A DNA stretch of 64,000 nt from NCBI GenBank assembly GCA_949285255.1, contig CASDXV010000001.1, positions 1-64,000 of the forward strand. Direction: 5' to 3'. The stretch is from an uncultured bacterium. GTDB taxonomy: Bacteria; Cyanobacteriota; Vampirovibrionia; Gastranaerophilales; Gastranaerophilaceae. Position numbers and translations under genes: made by a program. The notes beneath the pieces are model-generated. The model was not told where the DNA came from. It did not search any database and was given only the letters and a program-made list of their open reading frames with translations. Each line of letters opens with the position of its first letter. The stretch's first letter is position 1. This document shows positions 24,016 through 32,047 of the stretch, in pieces.

Positions 24016-25266
24016 TTAAATAAACTTGTGTGTAAAAGTTTTTTCACCCTTAGCGTAAGGCTCAACTGTCTGATAAGAGCCAAAAAGCTTGTATTTGTAT
24101 ATTGTAAGCCCATCTAAGCCCACAGGGCCTCTTGCGTGGGTTTTATTTGTTGAAATGCCTACTTCTGCGCCAAAACCGTATCTGAAACCGTCTGAAAAAC
24201 GGGTGGATACATTGTGATAAACTCCTGCAGAATCCACATAGTTCATAAATTTTTCAACATTTTTGCTATCTTCGCTTAAGATACTGTCAGTGTGCCCCGA
24301 GCCGTATTTGTTAATATGGGCTATTGCTTCATCCGTATCGTTTACGACTTTTAGAGAAACGATTTTATCACCGTATTCATGTGAAAAATCTTCAGGATTT
24401 TCAACAATTTTAACATCCGCAGCTTTAAGCGCATTTTTTAATTCATCAAGCTGCGGGTAGTCTTTGTGCACAAGTATGGTTTCAACGGCGTTACATGCGC
24501 TCGGGTATTGAACTTTAGCATCAACGCAGAGCTTATGTGCAAGCTCAGGCTTTGCGGTTTTATCCACAAATATATGGCAAATGCCTGAGGCATGGCCTAA
24601 AACTGGAATTTTTGTATTTTCTTGAATGTATTTAACAAGCTTATTCGAGCCTCTGGGGATGATTAAATCCACATACTCATCAAGCTCCAAGAGTCCTTTT
24701 ATATCATCTCTTTTAAACACAAGGTTAATGGCATTTTTTGTAAAGCCCTCAACCTCATTAAGCGCCTCGTTTATTATCTTTGCAATAGCGGCATTTGTGT
24801 TATTGGACTCTTTTCCGCCTTTTAGAATAACTGCATTACCTGATTTGACCGCAAGAGAGGCAATTTGAGAAATTACATCCGGACGAGCCTCAAAAATCAC
24901 TCCTATAACCCCTATAGGGCAGGAAATTTTCTTTAAAACTAAGCCCTCATCAAGCTCTTTTGTCCAAAAAACTTTATTTACTGGATCTTCAAGAGAGATA
25001 ACATCACTTATGCCTTTTAGCATATCTCTCATTTTATTTTCATCAAGCTTTAATCTGCCATAGGTAGATTGAGTTATCTCGCCTGATTCTACAAGAGCTT
25101 TTGCCTCGTCTAAATCTTTTTTATTAGCCTCAAAAATCTCATCCTTATGCAGTTCAAGATTTTTTCTCATAGCTTCAAGGGCTTTGTTTTTTATTTCTTC
25201 ACTCATCCCTAAAAGCTCAAGGGAGGCGTTTTTCGCTGCTTTTGCAATATCTTTTATATTATCCAT
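24016..25266 (-). CDS. proA: Glutamate-5-semialdehyde dehydrogenase (gamma-glutamyl phosphate reductase)
   Basis: Second step of proline synthesis: reduces gamma-glutamyl phosphate to glutamate semialdehyde with NADPH. The aldehyde-dehydrogenase fold has the catalytic Cys in VQYPSACNAVET, and the ProA features LKGGKESNNTN, SGICHIFVD and the C-terminal GPVGLDGLTIYKY. 416 aa, normal length. It lies 9 nt after proB and is co-transcribed. Confidence 0.97.
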   Translation of the reverse strand: MDNIKDIAKAAKNASLELLGMSEEIKNKALEAMRKNLELHKDEIFEANKKDLDEAKALVESGEITQSTYGRLKLDENKMRDMLKGISDVISLEDPVNKVFWTKELDEGLVLKKISCPIGVIGVIFEARPDVISQIASLAVKSGNAVILKGGKESNNTNAAIAKIINEALNEVEGFTKNAINLVFKRDDIKGLLELDEYVDLIIPRGSNKLVKYIQENTKIPVLGHASGICHIFVDKTAKPELAHKLCVDAKVQYPSACNAVETILVHKDYPQLDELKNALKAADVKIVENPEDFSHEYGDKIVSLKVVNDTDEAIAHINKYGSGHTDSILSEDSKNVEKFMNYVDSAGVYHNVSTRFSDGFRYGFGAEVGISTNKTHARGPVGLDGLTIYKYKLFGSYQTVEPYAKGEKTFTHKFI

Positions 25267-25275
25267 AACTTACCT

Positions 25276-26385
25276 TTATAAAATTACAAGATTATCTTTT
25301 ACAACCACGTCATCGTCACCCTTATAGCCCAAGATATTTTCTATCTCATGACTGTGTGCGCCCATGATTTTTTTGCACTCATCAGAGCTGTAGTTAACCA
25401 TAGCGCGAGCAAATTCTTCGTGATTTTCATCAAAAATACTTACAATCTCGCCTGCTTTAAAATCACCCTTAACATCAACTATACCAACGGCCAATAGGCT
25501 TTTTTGCTTGTCAATTATAGCGGATTTTGCGCCCGCGTTAACCGTGATTTCGCCCATGATGTTTGTAGCATAGGCAATCCAGCGTTTTTTATGAGAAAGA
25601 ATTTTATTTGGCAAAAACAATGTGCCTACGTTTTCTTCTTCAAAAATTCTTTTTATAATTCGCGGTTTTTTGCCGTTTACAATCATCGCATAAAGCCCCG
25701 AGAGGTTTACGACTTTTGCCGCGGAGAGTTTTGTAATCATACCGCCTCTGCCGCCAAGGGACGCACCTGAGGCGAGTTTTTCAATTTTTGCGGTCACTTT
25801 TTCTACCACATCAATTTTTTTGGCGTCAGGGTATTCTTTAGGGTTTTTATCAAATAAACCGTCAATATCTGAAACCATTACAAGCAAATCTGCATCAAGC
25901 TTTGAGGCAACTATGGCAGATAGTTTATCATTATCCGAAAAACACACATGCACAAGCTCTGATGGCAACACCGCGTCATTTTGGTTAATTATTGGAACAA
26001 TACCAAGCTCTAAAAGCTTAGAGAGAGTATTTCTCAGGCTCAAATATTTCTTTCTGTTAGAAAAATCATCCTCAGTAACAAGTATTTGAGCCACGGATAT
26101 GCCGTATTTTTCAAAACCGTCTTGCCATATACGCATTAAAATCTGCTGCCCGACAGAGGCTGCAGCCTGTTTTAAGACGTTACTTGTACTTGTATCAACT
26201 TTTAGTTTTTTTGCACCGATACCAACAGCACCTGAGGTTACAACAAGAACTTCTTTGCCTTTTTTTCTTAAAGATGCGATGTCTTCTATAAAAGAATACA
26301 TGTGAGTGAGGGAAATCTCGCCCTCTTCGTTTCTTAAAATATTTGTTCCGAATTTAAAAACTATTCTGTTTGCGTCGTTTATCAT
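25276..26385 (-). CDS. proB: Glutamate 5-kinase
   Basis: First step of proline synthesis: phosphorylates the side-chain carboxylate of glutamate. An amino-acid-kinase domain (VFKFGTNILRN, VTSGAVGIGAK, FSDNDKLSAIVAS, GASLGGRGGMITKLSAAK) is followed by a C-terminal PUA domain from about residue 275 (GEITVNAGAKSAIIDKQKSL), giving the 369-aa long form typically subject to proline feedback inhibition. Overlaps ald by 4 nt (ATGA), indicating translational coupling. Confidence 0.97.
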   Translation of the reverse strand: MINDANRIVFKFGTNILRNEEGEISLTHMYSFIEDIASLRKKGKEVLVVTSGAVGIGAKKLKVDTSTSNVLKQAAASVGQQILMRIWQDGFEKYGISVAQILVTEDDFSNRKKYLSLRNTLSKLLELGIVPIINQNDAVLPSELVHVCFSDNDKLSAIVASKLDADLLVMVSDIDGLFDKNPKEYPDAKKIDVVEKVTAKIEKLASGASLGGRGGMITKLSAAKVVNLSGLYAMIVNGKKPRIIKRIFEEENVGTLFLPNKILSHKKRWIAYATNIMGEITVNAGAKSAIIDKQKSLLAVGIVDVKGDFKAGEIVSIFDENHEEFARAMVNYSSDECKKIMGAHSHEIENILGYKGDDDVVVKDNLVIL

Positions 26386-27518
26386 TTAATTTTAAAACCT
26401 ATTAAGACTGAAATTTCAGTATGCTCATAACCTAAAGACTGAGCAAGAGCTTCATTTGTAACAGCACCTCTAAATGTAGCCACGCCGCGGCTTAGAGAGT
26501 CATCTTCTTTAAGAGCAACAAAAGTGCCTTTTTCGCCTAAATCTTGAAGATAAGGTAAAATCGCATAAGAATAAGCATAAGAGGCGGTTTTTGGAACATA
26601 TGAGGGGATATTTGGCACGGCAGAGTGAATTACGCCGTATTTTTCAAACACCGGATTATCCAAAGTAGTTACTCTATCTATAGTTTCTACGTTTCCGCCT
26701 TGGTCTATTGCAATGTCTATAATAACCGAGCCTTTTTTCATTGTTTTAACCATATCGGCACTTACAAGTTTTGGAGCACGAGCCGAGGGTATTAAAACGG
26801 CAGTAATTAATAAATCTGCCTCCTTAACTTGCTCAGCTATAGTTGAGGGGTTAGAATAATATGTTTTTATTTGACCTGAAAAAAACATGTCCAAATTAGA
26901 CATACGTCTTGAATTTATATCTAACACGGAAACATCAGCCCCCATGCCAAGCGCCACTTGAGCAGCGTTTGAACCTGCTACACCGCCGCCTAAAATAACA
27001 ACTTTTGCAGGCGCAACACCCGGCACACCGCCTAAAAGCAAACCTCTGCCGCCATTTTGTTTTTCTAAAAATCTTGCACCAAGCTGAACACTCATTCTGC
27101 CCGCTACTTCGCTCATTGGTCTTAAAAGCGGCAGCTCGCCCCACTGAGTTTGCACCGATTCAGTAGCAATAGCGCAGACTTTCTTTTTTAAAAGTTCTTT
27201 TGTAAGTTCTTCTTCAATTGCCAAATGAAGATAAGAGAATATAACCAAATCTTCTCTAAAACATTGATACTCAGACTTTTGAGGTTCTTTAACTTTTACG
27301 ATTATATTTGATTTTTCCCATAATTCCCTTGGGTCAGAGATAATCTGAGCGCCCGCTTTTTCATATTGAACATCATCAAAACCGCTTAAATCTCCGGCGC
27401 CCGATTCTATTGCAACCGATAGGCCTTTTTGGGTAAGCATACCGACTGAATCAGGAGTAAGTGCAACTCGGGTTTCACCCTCTTTTAGTTCTTTTGGAAT
27501 ACCAAAATTTATCTTCAT
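26382..27518 (-). CDS. ald: Alanine dehydrogenase
   Basis: Reversible NAD-dependent deamination of L-alanine to pyruvate and ammonia. Family start GIPKELKEGETRVALTPDSV, the K-VKEPQKSEY substrate region, and the Rossmann motif VVILGGGVAGSNAAQVALGM. 378 aa fits the family. It sits between pyrF and proB in one tight operon, linking alanine/ammonia metabolism to proline and pyrimidine supply only by transcription. Confidence 0.95.
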   Translation of the reverse strand: MKINFGIPKELKEGETRVALTPDSVGMLTQKGLSVAIESGAGDLSGFDDVQYEKAGAQIISDPRELWEKSNIIVKVKEPQKSEYQCFREDLVIFSYLHLAIEEELTKELLKKKVCAIATESVQTQWGELPLLRPMSEVAGRMSVQLGARFLEKQNGGRGLLLGGVPGVAPAKVVILGGGVAGSNAAQVALGMGADVSVLDINSRRMSNLDMFFSGQIKTYYSNPSTIAEQVKEADLLITAVLIPSARAPKLVSADMVKTMKKGSVIIDIAIDQGGNVETIDRVTTLDNPVFEKYGVIHSAVPNIPSYVPKTASYAYSYAILPYLQDLGEKGTFVALKEDDSLSRGVATFRGAVTNEALAQSLGYEHTEISVLIGFKIK

Positions 27519-28280
27519 TTAAAGTCTTTCCTTAATAATTTCTTTTGCTTCTTCAATTTCATCAATTATAAGTGTTATTGCTTCAATTCTGTCTTTTGCA
27601 AAAATTACTGGTCTGCCTACAACCATGTAATCAACTCCTGCTTCAATAGCGTCAGTCGGCGTTACAACTCTTACCTGATCATCCACAACAGACCATGTGG
27701 GGCGAATTGCAGGGCAAACTATAATAAAGTCATCACCGCAAACACGCCTTATAGCGCCAACTTCAGACGCTGAAGCCACAACACCGTCAAGCTTAGCTTC
27801 CAGTGCAACTTTTGCAAGACGAGAAACATACTCGTCAATATTCATATTTACATTCAATTCTTGATTAAGTGTTTTTTGGCCAAAACTTGATAACAATGTA
27901 ACACCAAGAATTGTAGGCTGAGGTTTGTTATATTTTTTGGCTACTTCTCTGCATAGTCTGCAGGTAGTAGAAAGCATTTTTGAGCCGCCTTTAATATGCA
28001 GGTCAAAAAAGTCTACATCATTTTTTACAAGATTTGCACTTGCACGCGCAACAGTGTTTGGAATATCATGAAACTTTGCGTCAAAAAAGACTTTTGAGCC
28101 CATTTCATGTATCATTCTGACAGCGTCATATCCGCATGCAGTATACAGTTGCAGACCGACTTTAAAATAGCCCACATAGTCTTTTAGCTGCACTACAAGC
28201 TCACGAGCCTCTTCAAGCGTATCTACATCAAGCGCCAGAATAATTCTCTCAGATGCACTTTGGGGTTTTTTTATAACCAT
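27519..28280 (-). CDS. pyrF: Orotidine 5'-phosphate decarboxylase
   Basis: Final step of UMP synthesis. The catalytic DAKFHDIPNTV (DxKxxDI) is at about residues 67-77, and the C-terminal VVGRPVIFAKD phosphate-binding Arg motif is present. 253 aa. The N-terminal ASERIILALDVDTLEEAREL is typical of the bacterial type 1 enzyme. It is the first gene of the pyrF-ald-proB-proA operon and abuts ald with no spacer. Confidence 0.96.
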   Translation of the reverse strand: MVIKKPQSASERIILALDVDTLEEARELVVQLKDYVGYFKVGLQLYTACGYDAVRMIHEMGSKVFFDAKFHDIPNTVARASANLVKNDVDFFDLHIKGGSKMLSTTCRLCREVAKKYNKPQPTILGVTLLSSFGQKTLNQELNVNMNIDEYVSRLAKVALEAKLDGVVASASEVGAIRRVCGDDFIIVCPAIRPTWSVVDDQVRVVTPTDAIEAGVDYMVVGRPVIFAKDRIEAITLIIDEIEEAKEIIKERL

Positions 28281-28437
28281 TTGCCAACCTTAAAAAACTG
28301 CTATAGTACAAAAATTTTAACACCTTGAGTGCATAATTGCAACCGCGCATAAATATTGAGAAATGTAAATAAATAAGGTTTTAGCGAATATCATATTTAA
28401 AATATTTTTTTATTTATATGTAAAAAGAAATTTCAGA

Positions 28438-28516
28438 GGCAATATTTTGCCATTGAACATATGCGGGGGATAAAGAACAATCTAAAACCTCACAAAGCTT
28501 GGCTTTGTGGGGTTTT
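28438..28516 (+). ncRNA. Possible small RNA ending in an orphan terminator-like hairpin
   Basis: Within the 296-nt gap between pyrF (-) and the 28577 gene (+) there are two hairpins: GGCAA-TATT-TTGCC (28438-28451) and a 15-bp stem, AAAACCTCACAAAGC/GCTTTGTGGGGTTTT (28484-28516, one G:U), with a TTG loop. No annotated + gene ends in front of it. The stem is symmetric with four T on either side, so direction is uncertain. No RNA family was recognised. Confidence 0.3.
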
Positions 28517-28576
28517 GAGTTTACAAAGACTTAAATAGATGTTATCATAGTAGGGTAGTTAAAAGGAGTGTTGTTT

Positions 28577-28996
28577 ATGAAAAAATATTTAGGCTTAGCT
28601 TTAGCACTTTGCTTGAGTGTAAGTTCGGTATTCGCTGCAAGCGAATTTGGAAATGCTTTTAAAAATGCGGTTAAAAGCGACCTAAACGCTGTTAAAGAAG
28701 CTGCAAAACAAGATGTCGCAGCTAAAAAACGAGCAGCAACGGCCCAAAAACAAGCACAAAACAAAGCTAAAAAGAACGAAATTGAAAAGAAAAGAGCTGA
28801 ACAGCTAAAACCAATTGAGGCAGAAATTAAAGAAAAACAACAACTTATCAAACAAACAAACAACGATAAGACTCTGCTTCAAACACAAAAAACCATAAGA
28901 ATCAGAACTTATGAAAGACAACTTGAATCTTTAAACACCAGAAAAGCTAATATTAACAAGATTTACGACGCACAGCTTAAAGCTATCGGATACTAA
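28577..28996 (+). CDS. Secreted coiled-coil protein of unknown function
   Basis: 139 residues: a signal peptide (cleavage after SSVFA) and a Lys/Ala/Gln-rich body predicted to be one long coiled coil (KQDVAAKKRAATAQKQAQNK; ERQLESLNTRKANINKIY). An upstream in-frame GTG at 28568 is rejected because AAAGGAG (28562-28568) would overlap it; ATG 28577 is 9 nt from that Shine-Dalgarno. Similar small periplasmic coiled-coil proteins are common but undefined. A hairpin follows at 29023. Confidence 0.7.
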   Translation: MKKYLGLALALCLSVSSVFAASEFGNAFKNAVKSDLNAVKEAAKQDVAAKKRAATAQKQAQNKAKKNEIEKKRAEQLKPIEAEIKEKQQLIKQTNNDKTLLQTQKTIRIRTYERQLESLNTRKANINKIYDAQLKAIGY

Positions 28997-29022
28997 AAAT
29001 ATTAACTTTGGTAAACAATTTT

Positions 29023-29060
29023 ATAAATCCCTGTGATTATTTTTGATTACAGGGATTTAT
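29023..29060 (+). terminator. Hairpin terminator
   Basis: A perfect 12-bp stem, ATAAATCCCTGT/ACAGGGATTTAT, lies 26 nt after the stop of the coiled-coil gene. The following tract is only ATTATT, so it is a weak intrinsic terminator. Confidence 0.6.
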
Positions 29061-29098
29061 ATTATTAAGAAGGTAGTGAAAAGAAAGATTATTTTGTT

Positions 29099-29389
29099 AT
29101 GAAAAAAATTTCAAGTACAGCTCTTGTTATGATATTTTGCGTGTTTTTTAGCGCATCATCTGTTATAGCGCAAGAAAAACTCGTGCTTAGTACTCCGTTA
29201 GATGAAATGCCCTCTCAAATTGAAGATAGCGACACTTTTGTAAAACAACTTTATGTACAAGAGAAAAGAAGTTTTGACCAAAAAATTTCTCAAGCGAAAA
29301 AACAAAATCAAAAAGTACCGCTCTACAGATACAAAAAACTCGCCCCAAGCGCTGATGAACAAAAAAGCGGCATAGAAATTATTCAATAA
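29099..29389 (+). CDS. Small secreted protein of unknown function
   Basis: 96 residues with a signal peptide (cleavage after SSVIA-QEK). The mature ~70 residues are charged and soluble (EKLVLSTPLDEMPSQIEDSD), without motifs. The upstream GATTAT and AAGAAAG are weak signals, so the start is likely but not decided by a strong site. It converges with the TonB-C-like gene with no gap. Confidence 0.55.
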   Translation: MKKISSTALVMIFCVFFSASSVIAQEKLVLSTPLDEMPSQIEDSDTFVKQLYVQEKRSFDQKISQAKKQNQKVPLYRYKKLAPSADEQKSGIEIIQ

Positions 29390-30220
29390 TTACATCCAAG
29401 GATTCATGTTTTGATATCTTAAATAATAATCATTATTCAAATCCGAAAAATTTTGCAAAAAGGTTTTCTTTTTCTTAGTATTTCCCGAAGTTGTTAAAAA
29501 TTCACGGTTTGTAAGTGAATAGTCAATAAACTTTGAATCCCCTTTAATATAGCTTGGCAGTGGCGCTAAAGGAGAGCTGTTTTTTATTGTTTGAACGGCT
29601 AAATTATCAAATGCTCTATCTTCGGAGGATTTTATGACAATAACATCATCAATCTCGCCTGTTCTTTTTATGTAAAATCTTAATATAACTATTTTTAAAG
29701 TACTGTTATTCAAGTTTTTGGGATTCCAGTTTGACTGAATAGCGCTCTCTATTCCCCTTAAATAAGCGTTCCACTCAAGTGTTGAATATGAATATTTCAA
29801 ATTATTGGACATCTCAAAAACCATTGTGAAATTTTCATTTGAGTATTTTGGCGCAGGATACAAGAAAAGATTAAAAGTCGTGGGCATAAATTCATTAGGA
29901 CTGATTGCACCCATTAAGTTAAGTGATTTTAGCGAATTTAGGACTATATCTTCTGCTCTTTTAGCGTCAGAATTTTGGACTACTTTTACATTTACCAGCT
30001 TACCCTGAGCAGAAACATCACCAGTTAAGGCTATACCGTTTTGGATTTTTAGGGATTGGTTGTTTAAGGCACTTTTAATTGCAGATTCAAACTTGATTCT
30101 GTAGTTTTTCTTTATTTGATACATCTGTTCATAGCTATAGCCGCTATCTGCGCGTGCTACAGTGTTGTACACAGGTATAAATAATGCAAAAAGAATTGCC
30201 AAAAGTATAATCTTTTTCAT
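29390..30220 (-). CDS. Secreted TonB-C-like protein with two degenerate TonB-type domains
   Basis: 276 residues with a signal peptide (cleavage near ARA-DSG). The second half carries a TonB C-terminal-like pattern: SAIQSNWNPKN, then VILRFYIKRTGEIDDVIVIKSSEDRAFDNLAVQTIK and PLAPLP. The first half repeats a weaker version (FESAIKSALNN...ALTGDVSAQGKLVNVKVVQNSDA). Canonical TonB has an N-terminal membrane anchor and Pro-rich linker, both absent here. It is probably a free periplasmic protein, not an energy transducer. A related 138-aa protein is next upstream. Confidence 0.65.
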   Translation of the reverse strand: MKKIILLAILFALFIPVYNTVARADSGYSYEQMYQIKKNYRIKFESAIKSALNNQSLKIQNGIALTGDVSAQGKLVNVKVVQNSDAKRAEDIVLNSLKSLNLMGAISPNEFMPTTFNLFLYPAPKYSNENFTMVFEMSNNLKYSYSTLEWNAYLRGIESAIQSNWNPKNLNNSTLKIVILRFYIKRTGEIDDVIVIKSSEDRAFDNLAVQTIKNSSPLAPLPSYIKGDSKFIDYSLTNREFLTTSGNTKKKKTFLQNFSDLNNDYYLRYQNMNPWM

Positions 30221-30272
30221 AATAAAAAATTATAACAATATTTTATATAAAAAAGCTCACTCATAAAGAGTA

Positions 30273-30689
30273 TTACTGCATTTTTGGCGTGATTATTGCA
30301 TATCTTCTGCAAGGAAATGACATAATGTGCTCAGCGTACTGGGCATTTAGTTCCTCTGGAATAGGCTCAAAAGGAACGGCGTCGCTTATGGCGTCAAGCG
30401 CTGCTTGATTATTTTGCTCGTATTTTGAAGACTGAAGAACTTTAATATCTTCTATTGAGCCGTCAGGCAGAGTTTTAAAAGAGATTTTTATTTCAGTATC
30501 ATCATGTTTAATTTTAGAATTTTTCCAGTTAGTTTGAACTTTTTCGCTACATTTTAGCTTATATTGATTGAGCGCCTCTTGATTTTCAACAGGAGCAAAA
30601 GTACTGTCTTTTGGAGGATTAACTTCAAGAGAAAAAACAGGCATAATTGCAAATATTGTGATAGCCGCAAGTAAAGTTAATTTTTTCAT
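30273..30689 (-). CDS. Secreted single TonB-C-like protein
   Basis: 138 residues with a signal peptide (cleavage near VFS-LEV). The pattern SEKVQTNWKNSK, EIKISFKTLPDGSIEDIKVLQSS, NQAALDAISDAVPFEPIP is that of a TonB C-terminal domain, without membrane anchor. Two Cys (KCSEK and FPCRRY) could pair. Shine-Dalgarno AGGAGG lies 5 nt before the ATG. It lies directly after the tRNA-Glu terminator and 52 nt before the paralogous 276-aa gene. Confidence 0.7.
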   Translation of the reverse strand: MKKLTLLAAITIFAIMPVFSLEVNPPKDSTFAPVENQEALNQYKLKCSEKVQTNWKNSKIKHDDTEIKISFKTLPDGSIEDIKVLQSSKYEQNNQAALDAISDAVPFEPIPEELNAQYAEHIMSFPCRRYAIITPKMQ

Positions 30690-30706
30690 ACAATCCTCCT
30701 AAATAC

Positions 30707-30754
30707 TTAAAAAAGCGGTCATAGCCGCTTTATTAAATGGTACCCCCAAGGGAA
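30707..30754 (-). repeat. Copy 1 of 48-bp repeat: tRNA-Glu 3' end plus terminator
   Basis: Identical over 48 bp to 30809-30856. It contains the last nucleotides of tRNA-Glu with CCA and the terminator stem AAAGCGG/CCGCTTT with U-run. The two copies start 102 bp apart; here the rest of the tRNA is missing. Confidence 0.85.
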
Positions 30755-30808
30755 CTTTCTGAGCGACCGGCGAAGAAACGTCAGTTTTGACTCCGATTCG
30801 AATTCCAA

Positions 30809-30856
30809 TTAAAAAAGCGGTCATAGCCGCTTTATTAAATGGTACCCCCAAGGGAA
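30809..30856 (-). repeat. Copy 2 of 48-bp repeat, forming the true tRNA-Glu 3' end
   Basis: The intact-tRNA copy of the repeat. The 54-bp stretch between copies (30755-30808) has no gene and carries a 12-bp match to the tRNA T-arm region in inverted orientation (GATTCGAATTCC). Confidence 0.85.
30811..30833 (-). terminator. Terminator of tRNA-Glu
   Basis: The minus-strand hairpin AAAGCGG-CTATGA-CCGCTTT followed by U-run, 7 nt after the CCA end. A second identical hairpin at 30712-30732 lies further downstream. Confidence 0.85.
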
Positions 30857-30915
30857 TTCGAATCCCTGTCTACACCGTGAAAGGGTGTTGTCCTAGGCCT
30901 CTAGACGATGGGGGC
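30840..30915 (-). tRNA. tRNA-Glu (anticodon TTC)
   Basis: Cloverleaf visible: acceptor GCCCCCA/TGGGGGT with discriminator A and encoded CCA, D-arm TCTAGAGGCCTAGGA, anticodon arm ACACC-CTTTCAC-GGTGT, and T-arm GGGATTCGAATTCCC. The G1:U72 wobble and general sequence closely resemble the cyanobacterial tRNA-Glu. The 5' end is 7 nt after the stop of the acidic-protein gene, so the tRNA may be processed from that mRNA. Confidence 0.97.
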
Positions 30916-30922
30916 ATAGAAC

Positions 30923-31534
30923 TTATTTTCTGTCATTGTAAACAAACAAGCCGATAATATCGTTTAGTTTGTTTAATTGTTTTTGGTAATTTGCACCTTG
31001 TTTTTCAAGGTTGCGAATATTTGCTTTATATTCTTGAATTGTATAGTTACAATCTTTAATTGAGCTGTTTAGACAATCTCTAACTCTTTGAGCGTCTTGA
31101 AGAACGCTTTTCATAGGAATACCAAGAGCTTCAATTGTTTGACGAATAATCTGCGCACCTGTTTGTCTTGGTACACCTGTCGGAAGCTGGCTGATAAGTC
31201 TTTTTAGAACATTGATGTTGTTAGGCATTTCAAACTCTTCAGCAACATCGTCTTCCTCTGAGTTGATTGAAAGTTTTAAATCAGGTGTTTGCTCAATTTC
31301 ATCAACATCAACTGAAAAAACAGGGTTGTATTCTTCGTTAGACTTATCATTATCATCTTCATCTAAGTCAAAGGAATTATCAAAAGACTCATTTGTTTCT
31401 TGATAATCAATTGTATCAGATACACTATCTGCATCTATTTGTAATGTATCAAGATTATCTTCCGACATATCTTGTTGCTTTAATGCATCGGCAATTTTCT
31501 TTCCCATGTTTTTAGGTAGATTATTGTTTTGCAA
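30923..31534 (-). CDS. Acidic protein with helical C-terminus, function unknown
   Basis: About 204 residues. The N-terminal half is very acidic and probably disordered (SFDLDEDDNDKSNEE). The C-terminal half is ordered: LISQLPTGVPRQTGAQIIRQ, then a Cys pair (VRDCLN, IKDCNY), then a coiled coil (ANIRNLEKQGANYQKQLNKL). The start is uncertain: TTG 31534 is 8 nt from GGAG and is preferred over TTG 31540, which is too close; an ATG lies a few codons inside (NMGKK). It is followed immediately by tRNA-Glu. The CDS/tRNA arrangement resembles co-transcription. Confidence 0.65.
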   Translation of the reverse strand: MQNNNLPKNMGKKIADALKQQDMSEDNLDTLQIDADSVSDTIDYQETNESFDNSFDLDEDDNDKSNEEYNPVFSVDVDEIEQTPDLKLSINSEEDDVAEEFEMPNNINVLKRLISQLPTGVPRQTGAQIIRQTIEALGIPMKSVLQDAQRVRDCLNSSIKDCNYTIQEYKANIRNLEKQGANYQKQLNKLNDIIGLFVYNDRK

Positions 31535-31640
31535 CTGCAACTCTCCTTTTCCTTAGTAATTAATTTTATTTTAAAGAAAAAATAAAATTATTTCAACTAA
31601 TTAATATATTCTCAAATAAATATTCCTTGTCAAGCAAAAT

Positions 31641-31704
31641 TGCGCAAGCCGTGTGTGAAATCTTGAGCTTTCGTTGAGAAAGCGAAAGATGAAACCGTAC
31701 GATG
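31641..31704. repeat. 64-bp intergenic repeat, copy A
   Basis: Identical to 31752-31815. It contains GCTTTC-GTTGA-GAAAGC and overlapping CTTTCG/CGAAAG hairpins. It is noticeably GC-richer than neighbouring intergenic DNA. No gene is supported in 31535-32047. Confidence 0.85.
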
Positions 31705-31751
31705 GCGACGTAGGATAATCGAGCGCAAAGGCGCGAGATACCCACAGGAGC

Positions 31752-31815
31752 TGCGCAAGCCGTGTGTGAAATCTTGAGCTTTCGTTGAGAAAGCGAAAGA
31801 TGAAACCGTACGATG
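31752..31815. repeat. 64-bp intergenic repeat, copy B
   Basis: Exact second copy. It is followed to 31928 by GC-rich DNA with further small inverted repeats (AAGGC-GAAGA-GCCTT; CCCG-AA-CGGG). Confidence 0.85.
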
Positions 31816-31928
31816 ACGCAAGTCAAGCGAGCTTAGCGTAAGCTTAGCAAGCGAAGACGAGCGCTTGGGTGTGCGAAGCCCGAACGGGAAGGCGAAGAGC
31901 CTTGCCGACAGGGCGTAGCCGTACCAAA

Positions 31929-31952
31929 TGCGCAAGCCGTGTGTGAAATCTT
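31929..31952. repeat. 24-bp partial copy C of the intergenic repeat
   Basis: Carries only the first 24 bp (core GCAAGCCGTGTGTGAAATC). It marks the right-hand border of the GC-rich block, mirroring copy A at the left border. Confidence 0.85.
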
Positions 31953-32047
31953 TTAATACATAAAATAAAAACCCCACATAAACTGCAGGGTCGTGTGTTG
32001 TTGTGCTTCGGGATTGTGTTGTTAGGTGTTGATAATGCTTATCCTCA

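Noticed and set aside
29023-29060. Riboswitch or regulatory stem before the 29099 gene
   Set aside because: It is a single perfect stem near the end of the previous gene, without a metabolite-binding core; terminator is simpler.
31641-31952. Possible CRISPR array
   Set aside because: Repeats are 64, 64 and 24 bp with unequal gaps (47 and 113 nt), the gaps are GC-rich and self-complementary, and no cas gene is near.
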